Positions 17,174-25,084 of a stretch of DNA of 64,000 bases are shown here, piece by piece; position 1 is the stretch's first letter; the number at the start of each line of letters is the position of its first letter. A model generated the notes under the pieces. It did no database searches. It was given only the letters and a program-made list of their open reading frames with translations, and was not told where the DNA came from. This DNA is from Natrinema marinum (GTDB lineage Archaea > Halobacteriota > Halobacteria > Halobacteriales > Natrialbaceae). Position numbers and translations under genes: made by a program. The stretch is taken from positions 496,001 through 560,000 of the forward strand of contig NZ_CP100763.1 in the NCBI RefSeq assembly GCF_024296685.1, written 5' to 3'.

Positions 17174-17671
17174 CTATTGCTTCGCCGTCGCGCCGTATCG
17201 ACGCGCGGCCCACAGCGCGGCGGCGAGCGCACCCGAGACGATCGCGGGCCAGCGGTCGGTGCTGAGATACAGGTCCAGAGACGGCAGTCGATACGAACTG
17301 ATCGGGTAGAACACGGCGTAGGACTCGCCGGCCGCCGTGAGCAACGCGATGTCGAGGGCGTGGTGTGACGCTGCGCCGACGGCGATCAGCGCGACCGCCT
17401 GCCGTCGATACTCGGGTGCGACCAGCAGCGCTCCAAGAGAGACGACCAGCACGGTCCCGCCGAGCGTGTGCAGCGGTGCCCACGAGAAAGGGAGCCCGAC
17501 GATCGCCTCGACGAACCTGGCCGGGAACAAGAGCCGGACCTTGACGAGGTCCGGCGAGAGCGCTCCAGCCATCACGAGGGAGACCTGTTCCGGTCCGAGC
17601 CGCCCGTAGCGAAACGAAAGCACGGTCCCGATGCTGTAGCCGATCAGGACGTGCGTGAGGAGATCGGGCAT
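17174..17671 (-). CDS. membrane-bound metal-dependent hydrolase-like protein (YdjM family)
   Basis: 165-aa integral membrane protein resembling the YdjM/DUF457 membrane hydrolase family: early MPDLLTHVLIGYSIG, then SPDLVKV, then LHTLGG and ASHHALDIALL, conserved His/Asp residues at membrane boundaries. Four to five hydrophobic segments. The ATG at 17671 overlaps the stop of the preceding gene by 1 nt (TGATG), so translation is coupled. The family is thought to bind metal but activities are poorly defined. Confidence 0.8.
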   Translation of the reverse strand: MPDLLTHVLIGYSIGTVLSFRYGRLGPEQVSLVMAGALSPDLVKVRLLFPARFVEAIVGLPFSWAPLHTLGGTVLVVSLGALLVAPEYRRQAVALIAVGAASHHALDIALLTAAGESYAVFYPISSYRLPSLDLYLSTDRWPAIVSGALAAALWAARRYGATAKQ

Positions 17672-18222
17672 CACGGATCACCGTCGTTCACGTTCCGCCG
17701 TCGGTCGCCGTCCGGTCGCGTCGCAGTTCTGGGCACGAGAGCGAGCCGATCGCGGTCGATGCGCCAGCCGCGGACGAGGCGGCCGAGGACCCAGCAGCCA
17801 CCGACGAGCGAGACGGCGAGCATGTAGAACGTATCCCGCAACTCGTCGGTGAGGACCCGGTCCGCCTCGAGCGTGGACGCGTCCGTCAGCGTCCCGAAGA
17901 CGGTCACGTCGTCGCCTCGCTCGAGCGGCGCGGCCGACTGGAGTCGACTGTCGGCCGCGTCCACGACGGTGAACCTGCCGTAGCCGCTCGCTCGCGTCGC
18001 GATCACGACCGGGTCAGTCTCGACGACGAAGCCACCGATGACGACGCGGTCGCCGACGTACGCATCGGGGTTCGATGTCACCTCGAGCCCGTCGGGATAG
18101 GCGGTCTCCAGCGGCTCTGCGGTGGCCGCGCCCGTCCAACAGAGGAGCAAAAACAGGGCGGCGAGGAGGGCGGTCCCTGCGACGAGCCGACCGCGCTGAC
18201 CGAACGGTTCACGTGCGGACAT
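17671..18222 (-). CDS. membrane-anchored OB-fold-like exported protein
   Basis: 183 aa with an N-terminal hydrophobic segment (about residues 13-33, LVAGTALLAALFLLLCWTGA) resembling a signal anchor. An extracytoplasmic beta-rich domain (YVGDRVVIGGFVVETDPVVIATRA; ERGDDVTVFGTLTD) recalls an OB-fold, and a second TM segment lies near 140-160, followed by a basic cytoplasmic tail. It forms an operon with the downstream YdjM-like gene. It may be a membrane nucleic-acid or ligand-binding protein; the function is not known. Confidence 0.7.
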   Translation of the reverse strand: MSAREPFGQRGRLVAGTALLAALFLLLCWTGAATAEPLETAYPDGLEVTSNPDAYVGDRVVIGGFVVETDPVVIATRASGYGRFTVVDAADSRLQSAAPLERGDDVTVFGTLTDASTLEADRVLTDELRDTFYMLAVSLVGGCWVLGRLVRGWRIDRDRLALVPRTATRPDGDRRRNVNDGDP

Positions 18223-18466
18223 CTATCACCGACCACTGTGCCGCGGCGTATAGGCGTTCGTGACTTCCGTCACAACCACCGTCCGCTTCCGATCGCCGAG
18301 ACCGGGAGGCTACCACCGTGGGAACGGCTGTGCCGACTACTCAGACGGAGCCCGATTTTCACACGACAGTACTCCTCCTCCGGACTCGAGTCCGTCAGTG
18401 GACGGAACGTCCGGGTTCGTCGACCGTGATTCGAGCGGATGCGGTATCGAGACGATCGGCGAGTCA

Positions 18467-18772
18467 CTATCGGCGATGGTGGGTTCGGTCGCCCCTCGAG
18501 ACCCGAATGTCGAGTTTCTTCGTTCCGCGAATCCAGTCGATGTAGTCCGCCAACCGCTCTGCCGACCGAAGCGCGTCGATCGTTTCGTACGTGTCTCGGA
18601 GTTCCTCGTTCGTGAACACCGCGTGAATCTGTTTGTGGCAGGGCCGACAGAGCATCACCGTCGGACTCGTCGCTCGCTCCTCGGGCCGCAAGTGGTGTTC
18701 CTGGACGACCTGGGGGTCGTCGATGGTCTCGTCCGGAACGATGCGCCGACAGAGCGCACACGTCGTCGGCAT
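18467..18772 (-). CDS. HNH-type zinc protein
   Basis: 101 aa from the ATG at 18772. CALC (near residues 4-7), EHHL and MLCRPCHKQIH form an HNH endonuclease-like metal site with two zinc-binding CxxC pairs, followed by a helical, charged C-terminus (ADYIDWIRGTKKLDIRV). Stand-alone HNH proteins of this size can be nucleases, or zinc-binding proteins that have lost nuclease activity. No restriction or mobile-element partner is adjacent. Confidence 0.75.
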   Translation of the reverse strand: MPTTCALCRRIVPDETIDDPQVVQEHHLRPEERATSPTVMLCRPCHKQIHAVFTNEELRDTYETIDALRSAERLADYIDWIRGTKKLDIRVSRGDRTHHRR

Positions 18773-19401
18773 CGCCGGACGTACGGGCCGTACACCCAAA
18801 ACGACTCGGATCTGGTGTCTCAGAACCGCAGTGTGTGCATCTGATCCCGCGACCGTCGTTCGAACCGTCCGCTCCTGATCGCATCGCAGGTGCCACCGTG
18901 GGGAGCAAGGGGATGCATTCCGTCAGACCGTTCTCGAGTCGAGTGCTGCATCACCGGGTTGCGTGAGGCGAACGTTTCCCCACCGAGCGGGGGTTCGTCT
19001 CGCGGGGGAAACGGCTGATCGCGGAGCGGGGGCGAAAACGAAGGTCCGCCGACCGGGTGATTATCCGTTTCGTCGGTTGCTGCTCGCCAGTCCAATTTCG
19101 AGTAGTAAAATACGTGTGCATGTGTGTAAGAACTACCAGTATCTATATTATGTCTGGGCATGTCATACCATGGCAGTGGGGAGGAGATCCATTGTGTGTC
19201 ACTACAATTCTCACTCCCCACCGAACTGAAAGCGACCAGTTGACCGGTTCTTCGGTCGTTGGACGGGAATCGAACTGGGCTAGCCGGAACTGGTGAGGCG
19301 TTCGAACGGAGTGGTTTTTCGTTCGGAATTCGGCCCGTCAGCACCGTTTCAGTCGAGCGCGGGCCGCCAGCGGCGCTTGAGGGACGTATCGCACTAGCGG
19401 G
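18773..19401. other. 629-nt intergenic region, AT-richer in the middle
   Basis: The left part (18800-19060) is GC-rich with no convincing gene; a long reading frame runs through it on the minus strand but has no domain-like composition. From about 19085 to 19230 the base composition becomes distinctly AT-rich, with a TATA-like box at 19142-19150 and a large hairpin at 19176-19221. A T-run occurs near 19313-19317. A small RNA is suggested; no protein gene is supported. Confidence 0.5.
19173..19256 (+). ncRNA. candidate structured small RNA
   Basis: TATA-like tctatatta (19142-19150) lies 25-30 nt before a hairpin that begins at 19176. GTGGGGAG (19176-19183) pairs with CTCCCCAC (19214-19221), GAGA (19184-19187) with TCTC (19209-19212, one bulged A), and ATTGT (19191-19195) with ACAAT (19204-19208) around an 8-nt loop: 17 paired bases. 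A second small hairpin GACCG-gttctt-CGGTC follows near 19240-19255. Spacing of promoter to hairpin is what a transcript starting with the stem would need. The 3' end is a guess. Confidence 0.3.
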
Positions 19402-20589
19402 CTACGGACTCGAGAAGACCGCGCCGGCCTCGTGGAGCGCCTCGATCTCTCGTTGGGAGTACGACAGCGCTGCCAGCACGTCGTCGGTGTGTTCGCCTTT
19501 CGTCGGCGGCGGCGAAGAGAACTCCCCGTCGTGGATGGCCGAACTGAAGCGAAACGGGAGCGCCGCCGTCACGACCGCTTCGTCGGCCTCCGGATTGTAG
19601 GAGTCGACCAGCGACGACCGCGCCGCGACGTGGTCGTCGTCTTCGACGAGGTCGGCGACGGTCTGGACCGCGCCCGCGGGAATCCCCGCCTCGAGCAGTT
19701 CCTCTTCGAGGTCGGCCGACCTATACGCCTCGAACACCGAGATCAGTTCCTCGCGGAGCGCCTCGCGGTGCTCGAGGCGGTCGTCGATCGTCCGAAACCG
19801 GTCGTCCTCGAGCAGATCGGGGCGCTCGAGGACGGTACAGAGGCGCTCGTACATCGCTTCCGAGATCGCCGCGACGTAGATGTGGCCGTCGCCTGTCGGG
19901 AAGACGCCGTTGGGCGCGCTGCCGATCCCGTTGCCGCCGGCCCGCTCGGGGAGGTCGCCCGTCTGATCGTAGTTCGTGATCCAGTAGGACATCCACGAGA
20001 CCGCCACGTCGAACAGCGAGATGTCGATGTGCGTGCCGTCGCCGCCCCGGTCGCGCTGGCGGACGGCGGCCAGGATCGCAACGGCGGCGTTGGCGCCCGT
20101 TCCACAGTCGATGAGGCTGGCGCGGATGCGGATCGGCGGCCGGTCGCGATACCCCGTAATCGCCATCAGGCCCGACACCGCCTGGATGCAGGGATCGTAG
20201 CCGGGGTACGACTGGTACGGTCCGGTCCGGCCGAATCCCGACAGCGAGCAGTAGATCACGTCCTCGTTGCGCTCAGTCACCGACTCGTAGTCGAGATCGA
20301 ACGTCTCGAGGACGCCGGGGCGGAAGCTCTCGACGACCACGTCAGCTTCTCTCACCATATCAGTGACAACCTCGCGGCCCTCGTCGGTCTTGAGATCGAC
20401 GCAGAGGCTCTGCTTGCCGTGGTTGAACGGCGTGAACATGTTGCCATCCATGAGACGACGGAAGGCGTCGCCGTCGGGTGGTTCGATCTTCAGGACGGTC
20501 GCGCCCATCTCGGCGAGTAGCTGGGTACAGACAGGGCCGGCGATCGACTGTGTCAGATCGACGACGGTGAGGTCGTCAAGCGGCTTCAT
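19402..20589 (-). CDS. CaiB/BaiF-family (type III) CoA transferase
   Basis: 395 aa from the ATG at 20589. N-terminal PLDDLTVVDLTQSIAGPVCT and later PGYDPCIQAVSG (with the nucleophilic Asp expected in PGYD) are typical of formyl-CoA transferase/CaiB-family class III CoA transferases. They move CoA between carboxylic acids. Divergent from the acyl-CoA dehydrogenase gene across a 258-nt region rich in palindromes, it probably activates the acid degraded by this cluster. The upstream in-frame extension of 48 residues crosses that regulatory region and is not credible. Confidence 0.9.
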   Translation of the reverse strand: MKPLDDLTVVDLTQSIAGPVCTQLLAEMGATVLKIEPPDGDAFRRLMDGNMFTPFNHGKQSLCVDLKTDEGREVVTDMVREADVVVESFRPGVLETFDLDYESVTERNEDVIYCSLSGFGRTGPYQSYPGYDPCIQAVSGLMAITGYRDRPPIRIRASLIDCGTGANAAVAILAAVRQRDRGGDGTHIDISLFDVAVSWMSYWITNYDQTGDLPERAGGNGIGSAPNGVFPTGDGHIYVAAISEAMYERLCTVLERPDLLEDDRFRTIDDRLEHREALREELISVFEAYRSADLEEELLEAGIPAGAVQTVADLVEDDDHVAARSSLVDSYNPEADEAVVTAALPFRFSSAIHDGEFSSPPPTKGEHTDDVLAALSYSQREIEALHEAGAVFSSP

Positions 20590-20847
20590 ACCGCCCTCGA
20601 TGTCAGCATCCGAGAAATGCCTTGGGGAATGATACCATTCGTGATTCCGGTGGCGGGTATATCGGACTCGAGTCCGACCGTCTCGGGTCCGAGATTCAAC
20701 GGATACGTCGCCGATCGGCCGCCCGACGGACAACGACCGTTGTCTCCTGCGGATATGACAAATATCCTACACACTGTGCGAACTGTAACGGATCGTTTGA
20801 GATCCGGCTTCCGTACATTGATACCAGTGGCCACGATACCGGATTGC
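20590..20847. promoter_or_regulatory. divergent regulatory region with several inverted repeats
   Basis: Between the CoA-transferase and acyl-CoA dehydrogenase genes. Perfect 16-bp palindrome TCGGACTCGAGTCCGA at 20662-20677; GGATAT-gacaa-ATATCC at 20751-20767; CGGATC-gtttga-GATCCG at 20789-20806; and GAATG-ATAC-CATTC near 20626-20639. The dyads fit operators for a dimeric regulator of the catabolic cluster. No regulator gene is adjacent, so the binding protein would be encoded elsewhere. Confidence 0.55.
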
Positions 20848-21984
20848 ATGATCTCGCTCAGCCCGGAACAGGAGCTACTCGTCTCCGCGGTCGAGGACAT
20901 CGCGGAACGCGAATTCGCCGACAGGGCGTTCGACTGGGAGGACGAGCCGCCGTGGGAGAACGCGAAACTCCTCGCCGATCAGGGCTTTCTCGGCGTCAAC
21001 TTTCCGGAGGAGTACGGCGGCGGCGGGATGACCGAACTCGACGCGATCCTCGTCATGGAGGCTGTAGGCCGCGTTTGTCCCGATACCGCCGAGTTGCTCT
21101 ACAACATGCAACTCGTTGCCCCGCGCGCGATCGAACTGTTCGGGACCGAGGCGGCCAAGGAACGGTACCTGCCGCCGGTGCTCGACGGCGAGGACAACGT
21201 CGCCATCGGAATCTCGGAGCCGGAGGCCGGCTCCGACGTCGGCTCGATGGGGACGCGAATCGAGGACGACGGCTCCGAACTGGTGCTAAACGGCGAGAAA
21301 ACGTGGGTGAGCCACGTCGAGGACTCGAGCGCGGCCCTGATCTGGACGAAATTCCCGGAGGGGCTCGGCTCGGTGATCGTCGAGTTCGATTGGGACGGCG
21401 TCGAGATCCAGCAACACTACGAGAACATGGCGGGCCACCACCAGACCCACTTCACGATGGCGGACGTGACCGTCCCCGAGGAGAACGTCGTCACGCGCGG
21501 TCCGGAGGGGTTCAAAAACCAGCTTCGGGCGCTCAACTGGGAGCGCCTCGGCAGCTCGACGCTCGCGAACGCGATCGCCAGCTGCGCCCTCGAGAAGGCC
21601 CTCGAGTACGCCCAAGACCGGGTGCAGTTCGACCAGCCGATCGGCGACTTCCAGGGCATCGAGTGGAAGCTCGCCGATGCCGCCACGGAACTCGAGGCCT
21701 CGCGGGCGCTCACCCACCGCGCGGCGGTGCGGGCCCACGAACGAGGTCGGGTTCCCGACCGCCGCGACGCGTCGATGGCCAAACTCTACTCGAGCCAGAT
21801 GGTCGAGAGCGTCGTCAGCGAGGCCCTGCAGGTCCACGGCGCGAACGGCTACCAGCAGGGCCACCCGCTCGAGTACCTCTACCGGCTGGGCCGCGCCCGG
21901 CGGCTCGCGGCCGGTACCGACGAGGTCCAGAAGAACCAGATCGCGTCCAGCTTGAAGAGCGAGGGGCTCGGCGACCTCGCCTGA
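20848..21984 (+). CDS. acyl-CoA dehydrogenase
   Basis: 378 aa from the ATG at 20848: three-domain acyl-CoA dehydrogenase. Motifs: EEYGGGG, IGISEPEAGSDVGSM (flavin/substrate loop), LNGEKTWVSH, and GTDEVQKNQI near the C-terminus. The usual base position before the C-terminal GT is Ala, whereas the helix segment ALNWERLGSS holds a Glu that could serve as base, as in isovaleryl-CoA-type enzymes (inference). It likely introduces the alpha,beta double bond in the substrate activated by the divergent CoA transferase. Confidence 0.92.
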   Translation: MISLSPEQELLVSAVEDIAEREFADRAFDWEDEPPWENAKLLADQGFLGVNFPEEYGGGGMTELDAILVMEAVGRVCPDTAELLYNMQLVAPRAIELFGTEAAKERYLPPVLDGEDNVAIGISEPEAGSDVGSMGTRIEDDGSELVLNGEKTWVSHVEDSSAALIWTKFPEGLGSVIVEFDWDGVEIQQHYENMAGHHQTHFTMADVTVPEENVVTRGPEGFKNQLRALNWERLGSSTLANAIASCALEKALEYAQDRVQFDQPIGDFQGIEWKLADAATELEASRALTHRAAVRAHERGRVPDRRDASMAKLYSSQMVESVVSEALQVHGANGYQQGHPLEYLYRLGRARRLAAGTDEVQKNQIASSLKSEGLGDLA

Positions 21985-22007
21985 CGGCGGCGACGGTCGC
22001 TATCGGC

Positions 22008-22451
22008 TCACCCGAATCGCCCCGTCAGCGCGGCGACACAGACCGCGGCGACGGCGGTGTGCATGAGCAGCAACGCCGCGACGCCGATCACCGTCGCGTT
22101 CTCGTCGGCGGAGAGCAAGAAGAAGTCGGGACCGTACGAGAGGACGAGGACGACGGTGGCGACGATCGTGAACGTCCTGTCGGGGTCGTCCGCCACGCGA
22201 ACGAGGAGCCAGTAGACGGCGACGGCGCCGACGGCACCGACGACCGTGAGGAAAATCACCGGCGGCCAGGTGAGCGGTTCGAAGCCCGGCGCGATTCCGG
22301 CTGCCTGCGCGACCCCGAGGATAATCGCGGTGCTGAGAACTGAGAGCAGAATCGCGAGTACGCCGCGGCGGGCGAGCGAGCGCCTGCTCCGTGCCGGAGT
22401 TTCGGTTACGGTTGCCATGGGTTCTGTCGGTACTACGGATTCCACGGCCAT
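22008..22451 (-). CDS. four-span membrane protein (DUF6069-like)
   Basis: 147 aa with four hydrophobic segments, roughly at residues 30-52, 62-82, 92-112 and 118-140, and Pro/Gly-rich loops (GIAPGFEPLTWPP; SADENATVIG). The pattern agrees with DUF6069, a small membrane family without known function. An internal ATG at residue 12 (MATVTETPAR) is an alternative start. It is not part of the CoA operons by orientation or spacing. Confidence 0.65.
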   Translation of the reverse strand: MAVESVVPTEPMATVTETPARSRRSLARRGVLAILLSVLSTAIILGVAQAAGIAPGFEPLTWPPVIFLTVVGAVGAVAVYWLLVRVADDPDRTFTIVATVVLVLSYGPDFFLLSADENATVIGVAALLLMHTAVAAVCVAALTGRFG

Positions 22452-22496
22452 ATAGCCGACATCCGAGTGTCAGGATCGGATTTCGGCCCCCATCGG

Positions 22497-22898
22497 TCAC
22501 TCCTCGAGGCGACTCGCCGCGAAGAACGGATAGCCCGACGTCCAGCCCCGGTCGTGGTCGGGCTCGTACGCGACGGCCTCGAGGGCGACCGGGTCGCCGA
22601 TCTCGAGGGTCGCGTACGGTTCGTCGATCGGTGCGAGCAGGCGTGGCCCCTCCTCGAATTCGACGACGCCGATCACGACCTCGTCCGGGAACCCCGCCGC
22701 CGTGGCGTGCGTCCGCGTGAACGAAAAAAGGGTTCCGCGGCCGGTCGCCGCCGTCCAGTCGACCTCGCTCGAGTGGCAGTGCGGACAGAGCGGCGTCGGC
22801 GGGAAGAAGTGCTCGCCACAGTTCTCACAGGCGTGGATCAGGAACGTGCCGTCCCGGAGGGACTCCCAGAACGGTTTCGTGTACGGCTCCATGCTCAC
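22497..22898 (-). CDS. DUF35 zinc-ribbon/OB-fold acyl-CoA-associated protein A
   Basis: 133 aa. N-terminal rubredoxin-like zinc ribbon with C24-x2-C27 and C38-P-H-C41, then an OB fold (TGRGTLFSFTRTHATAAGF, VIGVVEFEEGPRLLAPI). DUF35 proteins bind acyl-CoA and partner thiolase or thiolase-like aldolase subunits. The GTG at 22898 overlaps the stop of the thiolase-like gene (GTGA); an ATG at 22892 is the alternative. The tight coupling says the two products form a complex. Confidence 0.88.
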   Translation of the reverse strand: MSMEPYTKPFWESLRDGTFLIHACENCGEHFFPPTPLCPHCHSSEVDWTAATGRGTLFSFTRTHATAAGFPDEVVIGVVEFEEGPRLLAPIDEPYATLEIGDPVALEAVAYEPDHDRGWTSGYPFFAASRLEE

Positions 22899-24061
22899 AC
22901 CTCCGTGGCGAAGACGGTGGCGGTCGCGCCGTTGACGTGGCCGTGTTCCGCGGTCGTGAGGACGCGTTCGGCGTCGGGCACCTGCGTCGGCGCGGTCCCG
23001 CGAAGCTGTCGCACGGCCGCCACGTAGTTGAGCAGCGGCGTCACCATCGCCGGATGGCCGCGGCCGAGACAGCCCCCCGACGGGCTCATCGGAAACTCGC
23101 CGTCCGGAGCCGTTCGGCCCTCGAGGCAGGCGTCGACGCCGCCGCCGCGCTCTGCGAGGCCCAACTCCTCCGCGACGATTGCCTCGATGTGTGGAAACGG
23201 CGCGTACGGCTCGAAGGCATCGATATCGGCAACCGAGATGCCGGCGGCGTCGACCGCTTGGTCCGCGGCGCGTCCGACGGCCGGCAACTCCGTGATCGGG
23301 GAGCCGTGGTTCGTGATGAACTGGCTCGCTTCGTGGTGGTAGCCGGTGCCGGCGACGGCGACCGGCGAGGAATCCGACGCGGCGATATCGTCTGCGGTGA
23401 GGAGGATCGCGGCCGCGCCGTCACAGGGGGCCGGACAGTCGAACAGACGGATCGGATCGGCGACCGGCCGGGCCTCGAGGACTGCCCCTCGAGTCAGTTC
23501 GTCGTCGAAGAGCGCCTCCGGATTCGCGACGCCGTTCGCACGGTTCTTGACGACGACCTCGGCGATGTCCTCGCGGTCGACGCCGTGCTCGTGGCAGTAC
23601 CGCTGCATGCTCTGGGCGTAGGCGGCTGGGATGGTCATCCCGATCGGCGACTCGAACTCGGCGTCGAACAGCTTGAGGACGTAGTCGAAGTACGGCCCCG
23701 TCGTGTCGATCGTCGAGTTGCGCTCGACGGCGAGGACGAGCGCCGTCTCGACGGACCCGTCGCGGATGTCCGAGATGGCGGCGTGGAACGCGTGGCCGCC
23801 GCTGGTGCCGCCGGTCGAGACCTCGAGCGAGCGGTCGACCGGGAGTCCGAGCCGGGAGAGAAGATGCGTCGAGAAGAACCCCTGGCGCGTCCACGGGCGC
23901 GGCGCGGGCATGTAGAGCCCGTCGACGGCGGGGAGTTCGACTGCGGCGTCCTCGAGGGCATCGCGAATCACGGTCAGCGCGAGGTCCCGCTCCGGGACGG
24001 AGTGGGTCCCGTTCGGGACGGTTCCGATGCCCGCGACGACCGGCGCAGTGGTCTGTGTCAT
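22895..24061 (-). CDS. thiolase-like (SCPx/Ltp2-type) protein A
   Basis: 388 aa from the ATG at 24061. Thiolase fold, but the N-terminal nucleophile position reads STGGTSGGHAF, so the cysteine of the classical (A-C-A-S-G) motif is replaced by Gly. The C-terminal GGCLGRGHPAM loop keeps the His-Pro. This combination is seen in SCPx-like and steroid retro-aldolase (Ltp2) proteins that need a DUF35 partner; the next gene, overlapping by 4 nt, is exactly that. It may catalyse C-C cleavage of a beta-hydroxyacyl-CoA rather than thiolysis; this is inference. Confidence 0.88.
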   Translation of the reverse strand: MTQTTAPVVAGIGTVPNGTHSVPERDLALTVIRDALEDAAVELPAVDGLYMPAPRPWTRQGFFSTHLLSRLGLPVDRSLEVSTGGTSGGHAFHAAISDIRDGSVETALVLAVERNSTIDTTGPYFDYVLKLFDAEFESPIGMTIPAAYAQSMQRYCHEHGVDREDIAEVVVKNRANGVANPEALFDDELTRGAVLEARPVADPIRLFDCPAPCDGAAAILLTADDIAASDSSPVAVAGTGYHHEASQFITNHGSPITELPAVGRAADQAVDAAGISVADIDAFEPYAPFPHIEAIVAEELGLAERGGGVDACLEGRTAPDGEFPMSPSGGCLGRGHPAMVTPLLNYVAAVRQLRGTAPTQVPDAERVLTTAEHGHVNGATATVFATEV

Positions 24062-24139
24062 GTCACGGGACACCACACGGAGCGGGATAAAGACGGCAGG
24101 AATCCGACGCTGACGGGCGGTGAACGCGATCGAACGCCC

Positions 24140-24607
24140 CTACTCGAGGAGCGATGTCATCTCGCAGGTGAGCACCGTCGTCTCGTCGTCTTTGCACACG
24201 TCCACGCGGTAGCGAACCGTTCCGGTCCCCGGCGCATCCGGCGTTCGCTCCGTCTCGAGGACCTCGCGCTCGACGTGGATGGTATCGCCGATGAACGTCG
24301 GCGCGGTGAACCTGAGATCGTCGAGACCGTAGAAGGCGACGACCGATTCCCGCTCGAGCGTGCTCCGGCTCTGCCAGATCAGACCGGTCCCGGCCGACAG
24401 GACGAGCATCCCGTGGGCGATCCGCTCGCCGAACGTGGAGTCTTCCATTCGGGCGCCGTCGGTATGCAGATGGTTGAAGTCGCCGGAGACGCCGGCGAAG
24501 TTCGTCACGTCGGCCTCGGTGATCGTCCGCCCCTGGGTGACCGTCCGGTCCCCGACCGAGACCGTCTCGAAGAAGCCGTCCGCGTCGGCCTCCGCGTCCG
24601 AACTCAT
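24140..24607 (-). CDS. MaoC-like (R)-specific enoyl-CoA hydratase
   Basis: 155-aa single hot-dog domain of the MaoC/PhaJ type. The hydratase-2 motif is visible as FAGVSGDFNHLHTD, with the catalytic Asp and His in GDFNHLH. A second helical segment (IAHGMLVLSAGTGLIW) follows. It is the first gene of a minus-strand operon with thiolase-like A and DUF35 A, with 78 nt between it and the thiolase. It should hydrate the enoyl-CoA made by the acyl-CoA dehydrogenase nearby. Confidence 0.9.
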   Translation of the reverse strand: MSSDAEADADGFFETVSVGDRTVTQGRTITEADVTNFAGVSGDFNHLHTDGARMEDSTFGERIAHGMLVLSAGTGLIWQSRSTLERESVVAFYGLDDLRFTAPTFIGDTIHVEREVLETERTPDAPGTGTVRYRVDVCKDDETTVLTCEMTSLLE

Positions 24608-24748
24608 CGGTGATCACCTCGCGATCGATCGCCGGCGATTTCGCGAGTCCGCTTCCTCGTCGTTCGATTCCTCAGCACACATGTGTGATACGTCATAGGT
24701 CAGTTGACCGGAAGCGATCGTTTAAACGTTGGGCCGTGATCGCGACGC

Positions 24749-25051
24749 TCACCCGGTCCGACTCGGACTCGAGTCGCGCGTGAGAAACAACACGCCGATT
24801 CCGACGACGCCAATGAGGGCATAGAGGAGGAACGTCGTCTCCCAGGAGAACGCGTCGATCAGCCAGCCGCCCACCGTCGGGGAGACTAACGTGCCGCTGA
24901 ACGCGATCGAGGTGAAGACGTCGAGGCTCGTCCCGCCGCGTCCCTCGGCGGCGAGCTCCCGCGTGTAGACGTAGTAGACGCCCATCCCGAACTGGAGCGA
25001 GAACTCGACGAGTACACCGTGTCGGCGACGCGCCGTGAGCGTGGATCGCAT
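24749..25051 (-). pseudogene. C-terminal remnant of an MFS transporter
   Basis: 100 aa covering only the last two or three transmembrane helices of a major-facilitator protein (LVEFSLQFGMGVYYVYTREL, FTSIAFSGTLVSPTVGGWLI, TTFLLYALIGVVGIGVLFLT). A complete MFS carrier has about 400 aa. Its apparent ATG lies 34 nt from the 3-hydroxyacyl-CoA dehydrogenase ATG and abuts that gene's TATA-like box, so the 5' three quarters have been lost. The remnant could have encoded the substrate importer of the cluster. Confidence 0.7.
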
Positions 25052-25052
25052 A

Positions 25053-25060
25053 CGTTTATC
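25053..25060 (+). promoter_or_regulatory. TATA-like box of the hydroxyacyl-CoA dehydrogenase gene
   Basis: cgtttatc ends 24 nt before the ATG at 25085, the spacing expected for a leaderless haloarchaeal transcript. Confidence 0.55.
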
Positions 25061-25084
25061 AGGAAAACCGAGAAACGGAGACGC

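Noticed and set aside
18467-18772. HNH gene as part of a restriction or defence system
   Set aside because: No methyltransferase, helicase or other defence gene is adjacent; it is only a lone HNH protein.
18820-19344. A 174-codon minus-strand reading frame across the AT-richer intergenic region
   Set aside because: Composition is not protein-like, it spans the sharp change in base composition and the hairpin, and no motif is visible.
25019-25084. 22-codon N-terminal extension of the 3-hydroxyacyl-CoA dehydrogenase
   Set aside because: It would translate through the TATA-like box; the cofactor loop sits at the normal distance from the ATG at 25085.
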